From Rhodococcus sp. NBC_00297 (lineage in GTDB: Bacteria; Actinomycetota; Actinomycetes; Mycobacteriales; Mycobacteriaceae), in the NCBI RefSeq assembly GCF_036173065.1, contig NZ_CP108041.1, positions 1,674,001 through 1,738,000 of the forward strand: a stretch of DNA of 64,000 nucleotides, given 5' to 3'. How positions within the stretch are numbered: position 1 is the stretch's first letter; each line of letters opens with the position of its first letter. Below are positions 50,187 to 58,635 of the stretch, piece by piece. The position numbers were made by a program, and so were the translations under genes. The notes beneath the pieces are model-generated. The model did no database searches. It saw nothing but the letters and a program-made list of their open reading frames with translations, and was not told the origin of the DNA.

Positions 50187-51275
50187 GTGATACGCCCAGG
50201 TTCCGGCGGCCGCAGTCGTGGTCGGTCCCGGGCACCCTTGACCGACGTCGTGCGTCGCCGTATCGCTGTACTGATCCCGACGTTCGCCGTCCCCGGCATC
50301 CTGACGATGTTCAGCGCCGCCGGCCCGGCCGCCGGCGCCCCGCGTATCGCTGCCATCGCCGTCCTGCTGTCCACTCTTCCCGTGGCTGCAATCGTCGCCA
50401 CCGCTCGCAAGTCGTTCACGTGGTGGCGCCGGGCGCGCACCCAGCGCGCCGTCGCTCTGGCCTTCACCGTCTACGCCGACGTGGGGACGTCGACCTTCCT
50501 CCTGCTGTGCAGCAGTCACGCTCTGGGTCTCGCCGGGTGCGCCCTGTTCGCGGTCATCAGTTCGTACGTCGCCTTCTTCGGCGGACGCGCCACCGTGGTG
50601 GTGCACCTGGTGCTGACCACCGTCGTGATCGGCTGGATGACGGCGCTGGTCCTGCGCGAGCAACCGATCGGCGCCATGGCCACCATCGCCGCGGCGACGA
50701 GCATCTGGCTGGCGGTCAACGCGACCATGTCCATCGTCAGCACCACCTCGATGTCCCTGCACCGGCACCTCGAGCGCCAGATCGACAGTGCGCGGACCGA
50801 TCCGCTGACGGGACTGCTCAACCTGCGCGGCCTGGAGGTGCAGGCGAAGCGGCAGCTCCGCGGACGGTCACAGGTGGGATTCCTGCTCGTCGACCTCGAT
50901 CACTTCAAGTGGGTCAACGATCATCACGGGCACATCGCGGGCGACGGGGTGCTCGCGCTCGCCGCCCAGCGCCTGCGCAATCACCTGGGTGACCGGGCAG
51001 TGGTCGCGCGACGCGGCGGCGAGGAGTTCCTCGTGGTGCTCGACGCGCAGTCCACCGGTCTGCATGCAATCGCCGAGTCGATCCGGCTCGCGCTGTCCGA
51101 CACGTCCGACCTCATCCCGGTGACGGTGAGCATCGGGGTCTCGTGTCTCGACACCACGCGGATGACGGCGGCCCCGATCGCGTCGACCATCAACCACGGC
51201 ATGCACCTCGCGGACATCGCCATGTACCGAGCGAAGGCGGCGGGCCGCAACACCGTGGTGGTCTACGCGGACTGA
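50187..51275 (+). CDS. Membrane diguanylate cyclase (GGDEF)
   Basis: A 362-residue protein with about six membrane helices (PTFAVPGILTMFSAAG to TIAAATSIWLAVNATMSIV) and a GGDEF domain: DPLTGLLNLRGL, LLVDLDHFKWVNDHHGHIAGDGVL, and active site RRGGEEFLVVL. As in the cyclase at 45398, no RxxD inhibitory motif precedes GGEEF. Likely c-di-GMP synthase responding to a membrane or periplasmic signal. Start at GTG 50187 because of the leaderless promoter geometry; the frame is open to 50064 but that part is Arg-rich and unlike the family. Confidence 0.87.
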   Translation: MIRPGSGGRSRGRSRAPLTDVVRRRIAVLIPTFAVPGILTMFSAAGPAAGAPRIAAIAVLLSTLPVAAIVATARKSFTWWRRARTQRAVALAFTVYADVGTSTFLLLCSSHALGLAGCALFAVISSYVAFFGGRATVVVHLVLTTVVIGWMTALVLREQPIGAMATIAAATSIWLAVNATMSIVSTTSMSLHRHLERQIDSARTDPLTGLLNLRGLEVQAKRQLRGRSQVGFLLVDLDHFKWVNDHHGHIAGDGVLALAAQRLRNHLGDRAVVARRGGEEFLVVLDAQSTGLHAIAESIRLALSDTSDLIPVTVSIGVSCLDTTRMTAAPIASTINHGMHLADIAMYRAKAAGRNTVVVYAD

Positions 51276-51351
51276 CGTCCGCGCGGTTTGCCGTCCTCCT
51301 CCTCGGGTAGCTCGCACGCGAGCCATCACCCGACGACGAAAGGACCGTCCC

Positions 51352-51540
51352 ATGGCCGTCAATCCGATCGAACTGCAGAAGCACCTGGCCGGCGCCGACT
51401 ACCCGGCGTCGCCGAAAGATTTGGCCGATCTCGCGAAGAGCAACGGCGCGGACGACGACGTGGTCGACGCACTGTCGTCCATGCCCGACGACAGCTACGA
51501 CGGACCCGACGCCGTCAGCGCCGCCATCACCAAGAAGTAG
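51352..51540 (+). CDS. DUF2795 small protein
   Basis: A 62-residue protein: VNPIELQKHLAGADYPASPKDLADLAKSNGADDDVVDALSSMPDDSYDGPDAVSAAI. This is DUF2795, a small acidic helical family widespread in actinobacteria, without a known function. ATG with AAAGGA 8 nt upstream. Confidence 0.9.
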   Translation: MAVNPIELQKHLAGADYPASPKDLADLAKSNGADDDVVDALSSMPDDSYDGPDAVSAAITKK

Positions 51541-51541
51541 G

Positions 51542-52306
51542 TCAGGAGTCGAAGCGCCGGGGCGGCACCGGACTCGTCGGCAGGTAGATCAGCTCCGACG
51601 ATCCGATGTCCGCCGGCGCGACGTTCTGCGCGGCGATGATCGCGGCGGCGTGCTCGCTGTCCGTGGTGCCGTGCGCCCGCGCCAGGCGTGACAGCCGAGT
51701 GCGTGCCGCCGACGTGGAGTCGTCGAAGAATTCGGCCAACACACCGGTCGCACCCGAGATGGTGGCCGCGCCGCTGAGCAATGCCTGCACGGCGGCCGAC
51801 GCGTCGACGCGTCGTATCTCCGACGCTCCGGTGGTGAGGGCCAACGCCGTCAGGTCGGCGAGCATCTGCCCCAGCTCGTCCGGACGCTGGGTCCCCCACG
51901 GCTCGGCGGTGTAGACGGCCAGGGCGCCGAGTCCGACGCCCAGGGCGACGACCGGATACGCCCGCACGGCGCCGACGCCGCTCTCCTCGGCGAGTGCGCG
52001 GTACTGCTCCCACCGGCTGCTTCCCGCCGCCGAGGCATCGCCGATCATGGCCACGGCCGTTTCCCGGGCACTGGTGCGGACGGGGCCGGACGTGAAGAGC
52101 CGCTCGTCGGCGGCCGCACTGCCGACACTGGCGGTGGCCACGGCGTGCAATGCGTCGCCGTCCAGCAGGGAGATGACGGCGATGTGTGCGTCGAACCCGG
52201 TGAGTGCGGTGCCCGCGATGCGCTCGAGGAGGGCGGGCAGGTCGAAGCGAGTGATCAGCGTGGCGGTGATGTCGGCGAGGGCGAGCCGAGTGGGCGTCGT
52301 GTTCAC
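51542..52306 (-). CDS. GAF-domain protein
   Basis: A 254-residue protein. Residues ~15-165 form a GAF sensor (ITATLITRFDLPALLERIAGTALTGFDAHIAVISLLDGDALHAVATASVG, and a later GLGALAVYTAEPW); the remainder is an all-helical domain resembling a degenerate ANTAR/response region but with no clear RNA-binding motif. GTG start overlaps the stop of the GAF-ANTAR gene (GTGA), so both are made together, probably as partners in RNA-level antitermination control. Ligand unknown. Confidence 0.8.
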   Translation of the reverse strand: MNTTPTRLALADITATLITRFDLPALLERIAGTALTGFDAHIAVISLLDGDALHAVATASVGSAAADERLFTSGPVRTSARETAVAMIGDASAAGSSRWEQYRALAEESGVGAVRAYPVVALGVGLGALAVYTAEPWGTQRPDELGQMLADLTALALTTGASEIRRVDASAAVQALLSGAATISGATGVLAEFFDDSTSAARTRLSRLARAHGTTDSEHAAAIIAAQNVAPADIGSSELIYLPTSPVPPRRFDS

Positions 52307-53088
52307 CGGGGACCTCCGTTGTCTCGTTCGTCTCTCATGCTGATCCGACGGGCCACGACGTCGGCGGCGACCTCGGTGACGCTGCGCCCTCGCGCGAAGG
52401 CGTGCGCGCGCAGGCGGTCCATCGCCACATCGGTGGTCACGGCCAGTTGCACCGCGATCATGCCCGCCGCCACGTAGACGTCGGCGCGGCTGTACGGGCC
52501 GGCGCCCTCGATGGCGGCGACGTCCTCCGATGCCAGAGCATCCTCCGGGGTGGCCGCCGCGTCGTCGGTGTCGTCCGGGTTCACGTAGTGCCCGAGCACC
52601 GTACGCGCGATCGCGACGGCGCACATGCGGGCCGCGTCGTGCTCGACGTCGGTCAGGTCCACGGGCGTCGAGCGGTAGAGCTCCAGGACGCCGAACGACG
52701 ACGCGCCACCCAGCAGCGGGTAGGCGTACATCCCGCGAGCGCCCAGCGTGGCCGCGCCCTGTCCGAAGATGGGCCAGCGGGCCGCGGAATCGGGCGAGCG
52801 GATGTCGCCCACCCGTACCGGTTCTGCGGAGCGATGCGCGTCGATGCACGGGCCTTCGCCGACGGTGAACTGCAGTTCGTCGAGCTGCTGCGAGAGGGCG
52901 TCGGTGGCGAAGACGAGTTCGCGCACGTCGTGCGAGGTGCCGAGAAGCGCGACCGCGGCCCCGTCGACACCCGTCAGCCGCACCGACGTCTCGGTGACGT
53001 GGCGGATACCGGTGAACGAGGATGCACCGTCACGTGAGGACCCCCGACGATCGTCGTCACGGGTGGGGTCGTCGGGCATGGAATCCAC
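52303..53088 (-). CDS. GAF-ANTAR regulator
   Basis: A 261-residue protein. GAF domain at ~35-165 (VGEGPCIDAHRSAEPVRVGDI is the characteristic segment of actinobacterial GAF-ANTAR proteins) and an ANTAR RNA-binding domain at the end (ADVYVAAGMIAVQLAVTTDVAMDRLRAHAFARGRSVTEVAADVV), where Ala and aromatic positions of the fingerprint are recognisable. ANTAR proteins bind paired hairpins in leader RNA to prevent termination. GTG at 53088 preceded by GGAGG 7 nt away. The target RNA cannot be named from this window. Confidence 0.88.
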   Translation of the reverse strand: MDSMPDDPTRDDDRRGSSRDGASSFTGIRHVTETSVRLTGVDGAAVALLGTSHDVRELVFATDALSQQLDELQFTVGEGPCIDAHRSAEPVRVGDIRSPDSAARWPIFGQGAATLGARGMYAYPLLGGASSFGVLELYRSTPVDLTDVEHDAARMCAVAIARTVLGHYVNPDDTDDAAATPEDALASEDVAAIEGAGPYSRADVYVAAGMIAVQLAVTTDVAMDRLRAHAFARGRSVTEVAADVVARRISMRDERDNGGPR

Positions 53089-53167
53089 GAGCGAACCTCC
53101 TCCGGACGCCCGGTGCGCCTCGCACCCAGTGTCCCACGCGCAGTGTCCCGGACGCGGAATGCGCCTC

Positions 53168-53911
53168 CTACTTTCCGATCCCGCTGCGCAGCAGCTTCCA
53201 CGGGACGGCGGCGGACTCGAGCTGCACTGCGAGGCTCATCTTGGAGGTGCCGTCGACGCGCTCCTCGAAGCGGATGGGCACCTCGGCGATGCGCAGCCCG
53301 TGCTTGATGACGCGGTAATTCATTTCCACCTGGAAGGCGTAGCCGTTGCTGCCGACGGACGCGACGTCGATGGTGCGCAGCGTCGATGCACGCCAGGCCT
53401 TGAAGCCGGCCGTCGCGTCCTTGACCTTCAACCGCAGGATCGCGTTGACGTAGAGGTTGGCCCACTTCGACAGCGCCTTGCGGTGCCACGGCCAGTCCTC
53501 GGCGACGGCGCCGCCCGGCACGTAGCGCGATCCGAGCACCACGGCGGCGTCCGACTCCTGCAGGCGCTGCACCATGCGCGGAATGGCCTCGCACGGGTGG
53601 GAGAGATCGGCATCCATCTGCACGACGATGTCCGCCCCCTCCTCCAGCGCGCGCAGGATGCCGGCGACGTACGCGCGGCCCAGCCCGTCCTTGGTGGTGC
53701 GATGCAGAACACTCACCGGGATGGCGGCGGAGGTGGTGAGCCCGTCCGCCACGTCGCCCGTCCCGTCCGGCGATCCGTCGTCGACCACGAGGACGCCGAG
53801 GTTCTTCATGTGCAGGTCGGTGAGCATTCCGACCAGCTTGGGAAGGTTCTCGCGCTCGTTGTACGTGGGTACGACGACGGTGATGCGGGGGTCAGCGGAG
53901 GCTTCGGACAC
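53168..53911 (-). CDS. ppm1: Polyprenol-phosphate mannose synthase-like GT2
   Basis: A 247-residue GT-A enzyme: VVVPTYNERENLPKL, VVDDGSPDGTGDVA, QMDADLSHPCEAIPRM (the DxD-type metal site), GSRYVPGG and KDATAGFKAWR. This order is that of dolichol/polyprenol-phosphate mannose synthases, which make the lipid-linked mannose used for lipomannan and protein mannosylation. The apolipoprotein N-acyltransferase domain fused to it in M. tuberculosis is absent. GTG at 53911 begins the conserved part; the frame extends upstream across another gene but is not plausible there. Confidence 0.88.
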   Translation of the reverse strand: MSEASADPRITVVVPTYNERENLPKLVGMLTDLHMKNLGVLVVDDGSPDGTGDVADGLTTSAAIPVSVLHRTTKDGLGRAYVAGILRALEEGADIVVQMDADLSHPCEAIPRMVQRLQESDAAVVLGSRYVPGGAVAEDWPWHRKALSKWANLYVNAILRLKVKDATAGFKAWRASTLRTIDVASVGSNGYAFQVEMNYRVIKHGLRIAEVPIRFEERVDGTSKMSLAVQLESAAVPWKLLRSGIGK

Positions 53912-53967
53912 TGTGGAATGGTGATGGATCGGCCGGTAGATCGCAAGAACCGGACATACCGCGTCGT

Positions 53968-54129
53968 TCAGCGGCGCGGGACCATGGCCCACATCGCTGC
54001 GAGCACCGTGGACGCTGCGACGCACCACACCATCACGGCCGGTGCCCCGCCCACCATCAGTCCCAGCGTCGTACAGAGAAGAAGGACAGCGAGTACTGAC
54101 GCTGTGCGAGCGTCGAGTCGCCTGGTCAT
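53968..54129 (-). CDS. Small two-helix membrane protein (53 residues)
   Basis: An ORF too small for usual thresholds. ATG at 54129 overlaps the stop of the upstream secreted-protein gene as ATGA, and it ends 57 bp before the Ppm gene on the same strand. The protein starts MTRRLDARTASVLAVLLLC, with two hydrophobic stretches (SVLAVLLLCTTLGLMVGG and AVMVWCVAASTVLAAMWAMV) and a basic end VPRR, i.e. a helical hairpin in the membrane. The codon use is consistent with the neighbours. Family unknown; the overlap makes it likely to be translated. Confidence 0.6.
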   Translation of the reverse strand: MTRRLDARTASVLAVLLLCTTLGLMVGGAPAVMVWCVAASTVLAAMWAMVPRR

Positions 54130-54488
54130 CGTCGACCCGAGCCTTTGTGTCCACGCGTGACCTGATCGGGGTCGGCCACCGCTCGACCCGTGATCACCCG
54201 GTCCTCACACGACGTCTCTCCCCCACCGACCTCACCGACGAATCCGCCGACCGCTGCCCCGACCGCGACACCGAGGGGCCCGCCGGCCGCGCCCAACATG
54301 CCTCCGACACTGGCACCGCTCAGTGCTCCGCTGAGCATCCCGGACGAGCATTCGTCCACCGCAAACTCCCACGACTCGGCGAATCCCTGCACCGGATCGA
54401 TCACCTCGGTCGCCGCTGCCGACCCCGCGCTAACGGCCGCGCACAATCCGACAGCTACTGCGATGACGAGTGTTCGTGCGAGCTTCAT
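54126..54488 (-). CDS. Secreted Gly/Ala-rich small protein
   Basis: A 120-residue protein. MKLARTLVIAVAVGLCAAVSAGSAAATEV is a Sec signal with cleavage after AAA or SAAA. The mature part has a glycine-zipper-like core (MLSGALSGASVGGMLGAAGGPLGVAVGAAVGGFVGEVGGG) of about 40 residues that could cross a membrane, and two Cys (DECSSG, TSCED) that could form a disulfide. Such Gly-zipper exported proteins occur in Rhodococcus, with some resembling pore-forming or bacteriocin-like peptides; no function is shown. ATG preceded by GGGGA. Confidence 0.7.
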   Translation of the reverse strand: MKLARTLVIAVAVGLCAAVSAGSAAATEVIDPVQGFAESWEFAVDECSSGMLSGALSGASVGGMLGAAGGPLGVAVGAAVGGFVGEVGGGETSCEDRVITGRAVADPDQVTRGHKGSGRR

Positions 54489-54899
54489 CTGATCCCCCGA
54501 TTCGTGGCGACGCCGTGTCGCCTCGCTATCGAGAGAAACAGCCCCCGAACAGGTAGTCCATGACGTCGCCGCACGAACACAGATTGGCCACATGGACGCA
54601 CGGCTCGCTGTTCAGATCTGAACTGAGAGTTCAATAGCAGGCGGGTGCGAGCGCGACCATCGATTCCGCGACACCGTCACTGCACACAGCCCGGAGTATC
54701 ACCTCAATCATTCAGACAGACCACAAATCCTGCGCGGCACCGGCATTCACTGCGATATTCGACACATATCCTGACACTTTCCCCAGCAAGACGGGCACTG
54801 CAGCCTGTTGTAGGCTTCGATCAATCGGGACGCGCACACCGCGCACACGCCGCTGACAATCGCTGCGTGGAAATACCGCACAAGTATTGTGGGGAATGC
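54489..54899. other. Divergent regulatory region between the secreted protein and region B
   Basis: 411 bp with no gene I would support. The frame of the downstream glycosyltransferase stays open into it but has no conserved sequence. It includes a palindrome cluster at 54610-54633 and several short TA-rich stretches near 54700-54770. The plus-strand gene has GGGGA before its ATG. Confidence 0.6.
54610..54633. promoter_or_regulatory. Two overlapping inverted repeats, operator-like
   Basis: GTTCAGATCTGAAC (54610-54623) is a perfect 14-bp palindrome; TGAACT-GAG-AGTTCA (54619-54633) is a second dyad sharing its right half. Together they make three GTTCA/TGAAC half-sites in 24 bp, a pattern typical of a dimeric repressor site. 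The regulator is unknown. Confidence 0.5.
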
Positions 54900-56000
54900 A
54901 TGACCAATCCATCTGTGCATATCATTGGCACTCGTGGCTACCCGAGTTATTACGGGGGCTTCGAAACGCTGGTCCGTCGCCTCGCCCCGTACCTCGCGGA
55001 TCAAGGCTGGGACGTCACCGTGTACGGCCGGGGCCGTACCGCCGACGCCGGCAAGGCGGACGGCGACTCTCGCATCCGCTCCATCGACACGGTGGGCGTC
55101 GAATCCAAGTCGTTGAGCACTCTCTCCTACGGCCTGACCTCGACCGCTCACTGTGCCTACGCCAAACCCGACGTGGCTCTCGTCATGAACGTGGCCAACG
55201 GCTTCTGGCTCCCCCTTCTTCGCGCTCGGGGGATTCCCACACTGGTGAACGTGGACGGCATCGAATGGGAACGTGCCAAGTGGGGCAACGCGGCCAAGAA
55301 GTTGTTCCGAGCAGGAGCAACCGCGACTGCGCGGCACGCCGACAACCTCGTGTTCGACTCGAAGGCGCTGGGCGCGAGGTGGGGCGACGAGTTCAACCGT
55401 ACCGGTGAATTCATCCCCTACGGAGGTTCGTTCGGCAAGGACCGGCCGGTCGTCGACGGACTCGAGCGCAGAGGCTACATCCTCATGGTGGCGCGATTCG
55501 TGCCCGAGAACACGGTCGCAGAGTTCCTCGAAGCTGCAGAAACGCTGAGCGAGCGCTGGGATGTCGTGGTCGTAGGGTCGTCCGGGTACGGCGGCGAGCT
55601 GGAAGACCGACTCACCGCTCTCACGGAGCGCAACCCACGGGTGCGATGGTTCGGTCATGTCAGCGATGACGAGGTGCTGTTCTCACTGTGGGAGAACTGT
55701 GGTGTCTACTTCCACGGGCACAGCGTGGGCGGGACGAATCCCGCACTTGTTCAAGCAATGGCCCTGGGCGCACCGACGGTGGCTCGAGACACAGTCTTCA
55801 ATCGGGAAGTACTTCAGGACGCGGGTAGCTTTGTACACCCCACGGCTAGCTCAATACAAGAAGGTCTAGCAAATTTGATGGACCTGCCTTCTACACAAGA
55901 ATCTCATAGCGCGAAAGCCATCCGACGTGCAAAGGAAGCGTATACATGGGAGTTAATCTGCCAGCAATACAACGACGCTTTGATGGCACTGCAACGGTAA
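54900..56000 (+). CDS. Glycosyltransferase with DUF1972 (rhamnosyltransferase-like)
   Basis: A 366-residue GT-B enzyme. VHIIGTRGYPSYYGGFETLVRRLAPYL and VDGIEWERAKWG are DUF1972 signatures found in rhamnosyl- and galactosyltransferases (Cps2T/RfaB-like). The donor site GVYFHGHSVGGTNPALVQAMALGAPTVARDTVFNREV follows. The first ~900 bp have the GC-rich composition of region A, but the last ~200 bp (from about 55800) are visibly AT-richer, suggesting a recombination joint within the gene. ATG at 54900 preceded by GGGGA. Confidence 0.87.
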   Translation: MTNPSVHIIGTRGYPSYYGGFETLVRRLAPYLADQGWDVTVYGRGRTADAGKADGDSRIRSIDTVGVESKSLSTLSYGLTSTAHCAYAKPDVALVMNVANGFWLPLLRARGIPTLVNVDGIEWERAKWGNAAKKLFRAGATATARHADNLVFDSKALGARWGDEFNRTGEFIPYGGSFGKDRPVVDGLERRGYILMVARFVPENTVAEFLEAAETLSERWDVVVVGSSGYGGELEDRLTALTERNPRVRWFGHVSDDEVLFSLWENCGVYFHGHSVGGTNPALVQAMALGAPTVARDTVFNREVLQDAGSFVHPTASSIQEGLANLMDLPSTQESHSAKAIRRAKEAYTWELICQQYNDALMALQR

Positions 56001-56064
56001 TATCGATGCCAAGCCAGTAGTGTTCAAAGTATAAGACAACAACATTCGTTCGAACAGTTGGTGC

Positions 56065-57534
56065 TCATTTGGCTTTCCGCCTTAAGATCGACTTACCGAG
56101 GTCGGTAAATACCTTCAGGTCCCGTCGAAAAGGTCTAAGCAATCCTAGCACCGCAATCGAAACGACTGCTGAAATCGAAAATAGGACGGCACGAACTCCG
56201 TCACCGTCGATCACCGAAGCAAGTCCAGCGTACGTTATACAAGCCAACGCGGCGTGAAAAAGCACACGGATCGTTACGTTGAATAACTCGACCAGCACTT
56301 GCGGATTAATAAAGTAAAACGATAGGTGCGCGATCGCGAAATTCACCATAGCAGCGCCGGCCACGATACACGCCACGGCCAATGCACCACCCTGAGCGAA
56401 CACGAAGCAGGCCACTATCATCGCCACGCGGCCAGGCAACTCCGCAAAGAATAGGGCGCCCACCCTATTGCTCGACATTGCTAGCCAGTAAACCGAATAG
56501 CCAACTGCCTGATAGAAAGAAGCAACGGCTAGGATCGCCATAATCTCGGGAGCGCCGCCCCACCCACCGCCCAAGAGGATCATGGAAACCAACTCTGAAT
56601 TACATCCGATCCAAACCGCAAGCCCACCAAGCGTATAAGAGAAGATGATGTGAGCACGACGTATAGTATCCGTAAACTGCGAAACGCCCCTCGAGGCAGC
56701 CAGCGCAGGCAACAAGACTCGCGTAATGGGCTGACCTATTTGCTGCAACGGTAACGACAATATCTGCAGCACGCGCGAATAACTGCCGACGACCGCCGGG
56801 CTGGTTGCTATGCCGAGGGCCGCGGGCTGAATACTTACGGACGCATAATTGACCAGCTGCGTCCCGGTTGTCGAAAACCCGAAGGTGAAGAAAGATCGCA
56901 TGCCGTTGCCACGTCTCCACGCTTGCGGCCGCCAACGTGTCGCCATGACCAAACCGAACAGCAGAACCGCAGCCGCAGTGACCTGCTGCAACACAAGCGC
57001 CATCGCACCGAGTCCGAGTTGCGCACCACCGATAGCTACGACCAGCCCTAAACCCTGCGACGCGACATCGATCGACGCCAAGAACCCGAATCGCCCCTCC
57101 CTTGTCAGAAGCACCCTGTACTGCGTCGACAGGCCGTTCAGAAGAAACACTACTGAAATGACCCAGGTCAAGGTATTCAAATCTAGAGCGTAAAACGCCG
57201 AGATGAGCGGAGCGAATATGCATACTACCCCAGCAACTGCAGCACCAAGAATGCTATTCAGCCAGAACAGGTTTGAGGACTGCTGATTCGACAGACTTTC
57301 CCTAGCTAACGCCGCCAACGAGAAACCGAAGTCACCGAGCACGTTCGCGAACCCAGCAAACGCCAAGACCATGGCAACTGCTCCGAACTGCGCTGACTCC
57401 AGCATCCGGCTCAAGATAACAATTCCGGCAAGTTGAAAAAGAACTTTAGCGGCCTGTCCCACCATGGTGATTCCGGCCGACCGTCCCAACGATGGACGAC
57501 CACCAGTTCTGCGCCCGCTCAAACCCTCAGTCAT
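56065..57534 (-). CDS. Wzx-like lipopolysaccharide/EPS flippase (region B)
   Basis: A 489-residue polytopic protein (about fourteen helices) of the MOP superfamily, polysaccharide synthase type: GRSAGITMVGQAAKVLFQLAGIVILSRML at the start, LGDFGFSLAALARESLSNQQSSNLFWLNSILG and later SFFTFGFSTTGTQLVNYASVSIQPAALGIATSPAVVGSYSRVLQILSLPLQQIGQPI. This is closest to WzxC/Cps-type flippases. Codon use is less GC-biased than in region A. Last gene of the minus-strand operon; ATGA overlap with the glycosyltransferase before it. Confidence 0.88.
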   Translation of the reverse strand: MTEGLSGRRTGGRPSLGRSAGITMVGQAAKVLFQLAGIVILSRMLESAQFGAVAMVLAFAGFANVLGDFGFSLAALARESLSNQQSSNLFWLNSILGAAVAGVVCIFAPLISAFYALDLNTLTWVISVVFLLNGLSTQYRVLLTREGRFGFLASIDVASQGLGLVVAIGGAQLGLGAMALVLQQVTAAAVLLFGLVMATRWRPQAWRRGNGMRSFFTFGFSTTGTQLVNYASVSIQPAALGIATSPAVVGSYSRVLQILSLPLQQIGQPITRVLLPALAASRGVSQFTDTIRRAHIIFSYTLGGLAVWIGCNSELVSMILLGGGWGGAPEIMAILAVASFYQAVGYSVYWLAMSSNRVGALFFAELPGRVAMIVACFVFAQGGALAVACIVAGAAMVNFAIAHLSFYFINPQVLVELFNVTIRVLFHAALACITYAGLASVIDGDGVRAVLFSISAVVSIAVLGLLRPFRRDLKVFTDLGKSILRRKAK

Positions 57535-58583
57535 ATACTTCCGTGCATCAGGCCGAGTTTCTTGAAACGTCTCCGGGATGCGCTGTTGTAGACATCCACT
57601 GTTTGCTCGACCGTAAAGGCCCAAGATCTGTTCTCATCGAATACAGGCATACCGGAACGCGGGCCTACGGACCAGCAGACTGCCTCTTGCAGGTCAATTG
57701 TGTCAAGATCGCCCGAAAAATACCTGACCCATTCTTTACCGACTTCCTGCTGCAACTCAAAAGTGGCTGGCGTGCCTCTAATCAGCAAAGGCCTGCCTAC
57801 CGAAAGTGCGAACAGAGCGGAACCTGAATTCTCAATATTTCTGTATGGAAGAACGATTAGATCCGCCTTGCGCACTACCTCGTTAAGTTCCTCTTGACTG
57901 AGGTACCGCATGTCGAGGCTTGCGCCCGCAGTCTCGTCGATTGCCGTAGAGAGGTACCGCGCGAAGTCAGAATCATTGCATTCACCGACCACAGTCAAGG
58001 TAACACCAACGTCATGCTTCTTCAAATCCCGGAAAGCGTCAATCAGATACTCAACACCCTTATACTTTCTCAACTGTCCAAAGAAGACGATACCAACCGA
58101 CTTAGAAGTTTTTCGCGGCTCGAACGGCGCAATATTACGGTAATCTGGGTGAAGCACCACGACCCGTTTCGTGTCACTCACGAAACCTGAAGAACGGTTC
58201 AAAACAAAAGATACCTTGGTCTGCCGGTCGAGCATGACCAAAAGCCATCGATGGACCCGACCGTGTCCACTTTCGTGAGGTGCGATGTTGTGCATTGTGC
58301 GCACAATGGTGAACCGCGAACATGCCGAGCGCGCTATCACCAATAGAAGAAGCGCCCGCTTCGCTATACGGCCGTACCAAGTTCGAGAGGCAAGCAATGC
58401 CTCCGGCCAGTGAACGTGGAAAACATCCACGCGTTGAAACAGCAAACCACGCCAGGCGAAAGGCACGACGTCCACATGTTCCGCAACAAGGGCCGAAAGT
58501 GTCGTTACGTACGGATTTGCTTTTGGATCATCTCCGCGGAAAGAAAACATCACGCTGGTCCGTCTCGACTGTTCGAAGTTCAT
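57531..58583 (-). CDS. Glycosyltransferase, GT-B fold (region B)
   Basis: About 350 residues. VDVFHVHWPEALLASRTWYGR is typical of GT4-like transferases acting on lipid-linked sugars; VGIVFFGQLRKYKGVEYLIDAFRDLKKHDVGVTLTVVGEC opens the second domain and DLIVLPYRNIENSGSALFALSVGRPLLI is the donor region. The start is uncertain: ATG 58583 is chosen, with ATG 58550 (MFSFRGDD) and an upstream TTG as alternatives; none has a strong ribosome site. GC content is lowered like its neighbours. Confidence 0.8.
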   Translation of the reverse strand: MNFEQSRRTSVMFSFRGDDPKANPYVTTLSALVAEHVDVVPFAWRGLLFQRVDVFHVHWPEALLASRTWYGRIAKRALLLLVIARSACSRFTIVRTMHNIAPHESGHGRVHRWLLVMLDRQTKVSFVLNRSSGFVSDTKRVVVLHPDYRNIAPFEPRKTSKSVGIVFFGQLRKYKGVEYLIDAFRDLKKHDVGVTLTVVGECNDSDFARYLSTAIDETAGASLDMRYLSQEELNEVVRKADLIVLPYRNIENSGSALFALSVGRPLLIRGTPATFELQQEVGKEWVRYFSGDLDTIDLQEAVCWSVGPRSGMPVFDENRSWAFTVEQTVDVYNSASRRRFKKLGLMHGSI

Positions 58584-58635
58584 GCGCGCTACTACCAACG
58601 CCGACTACTAACAGGGGGAAGCTGCAACATTGGGT

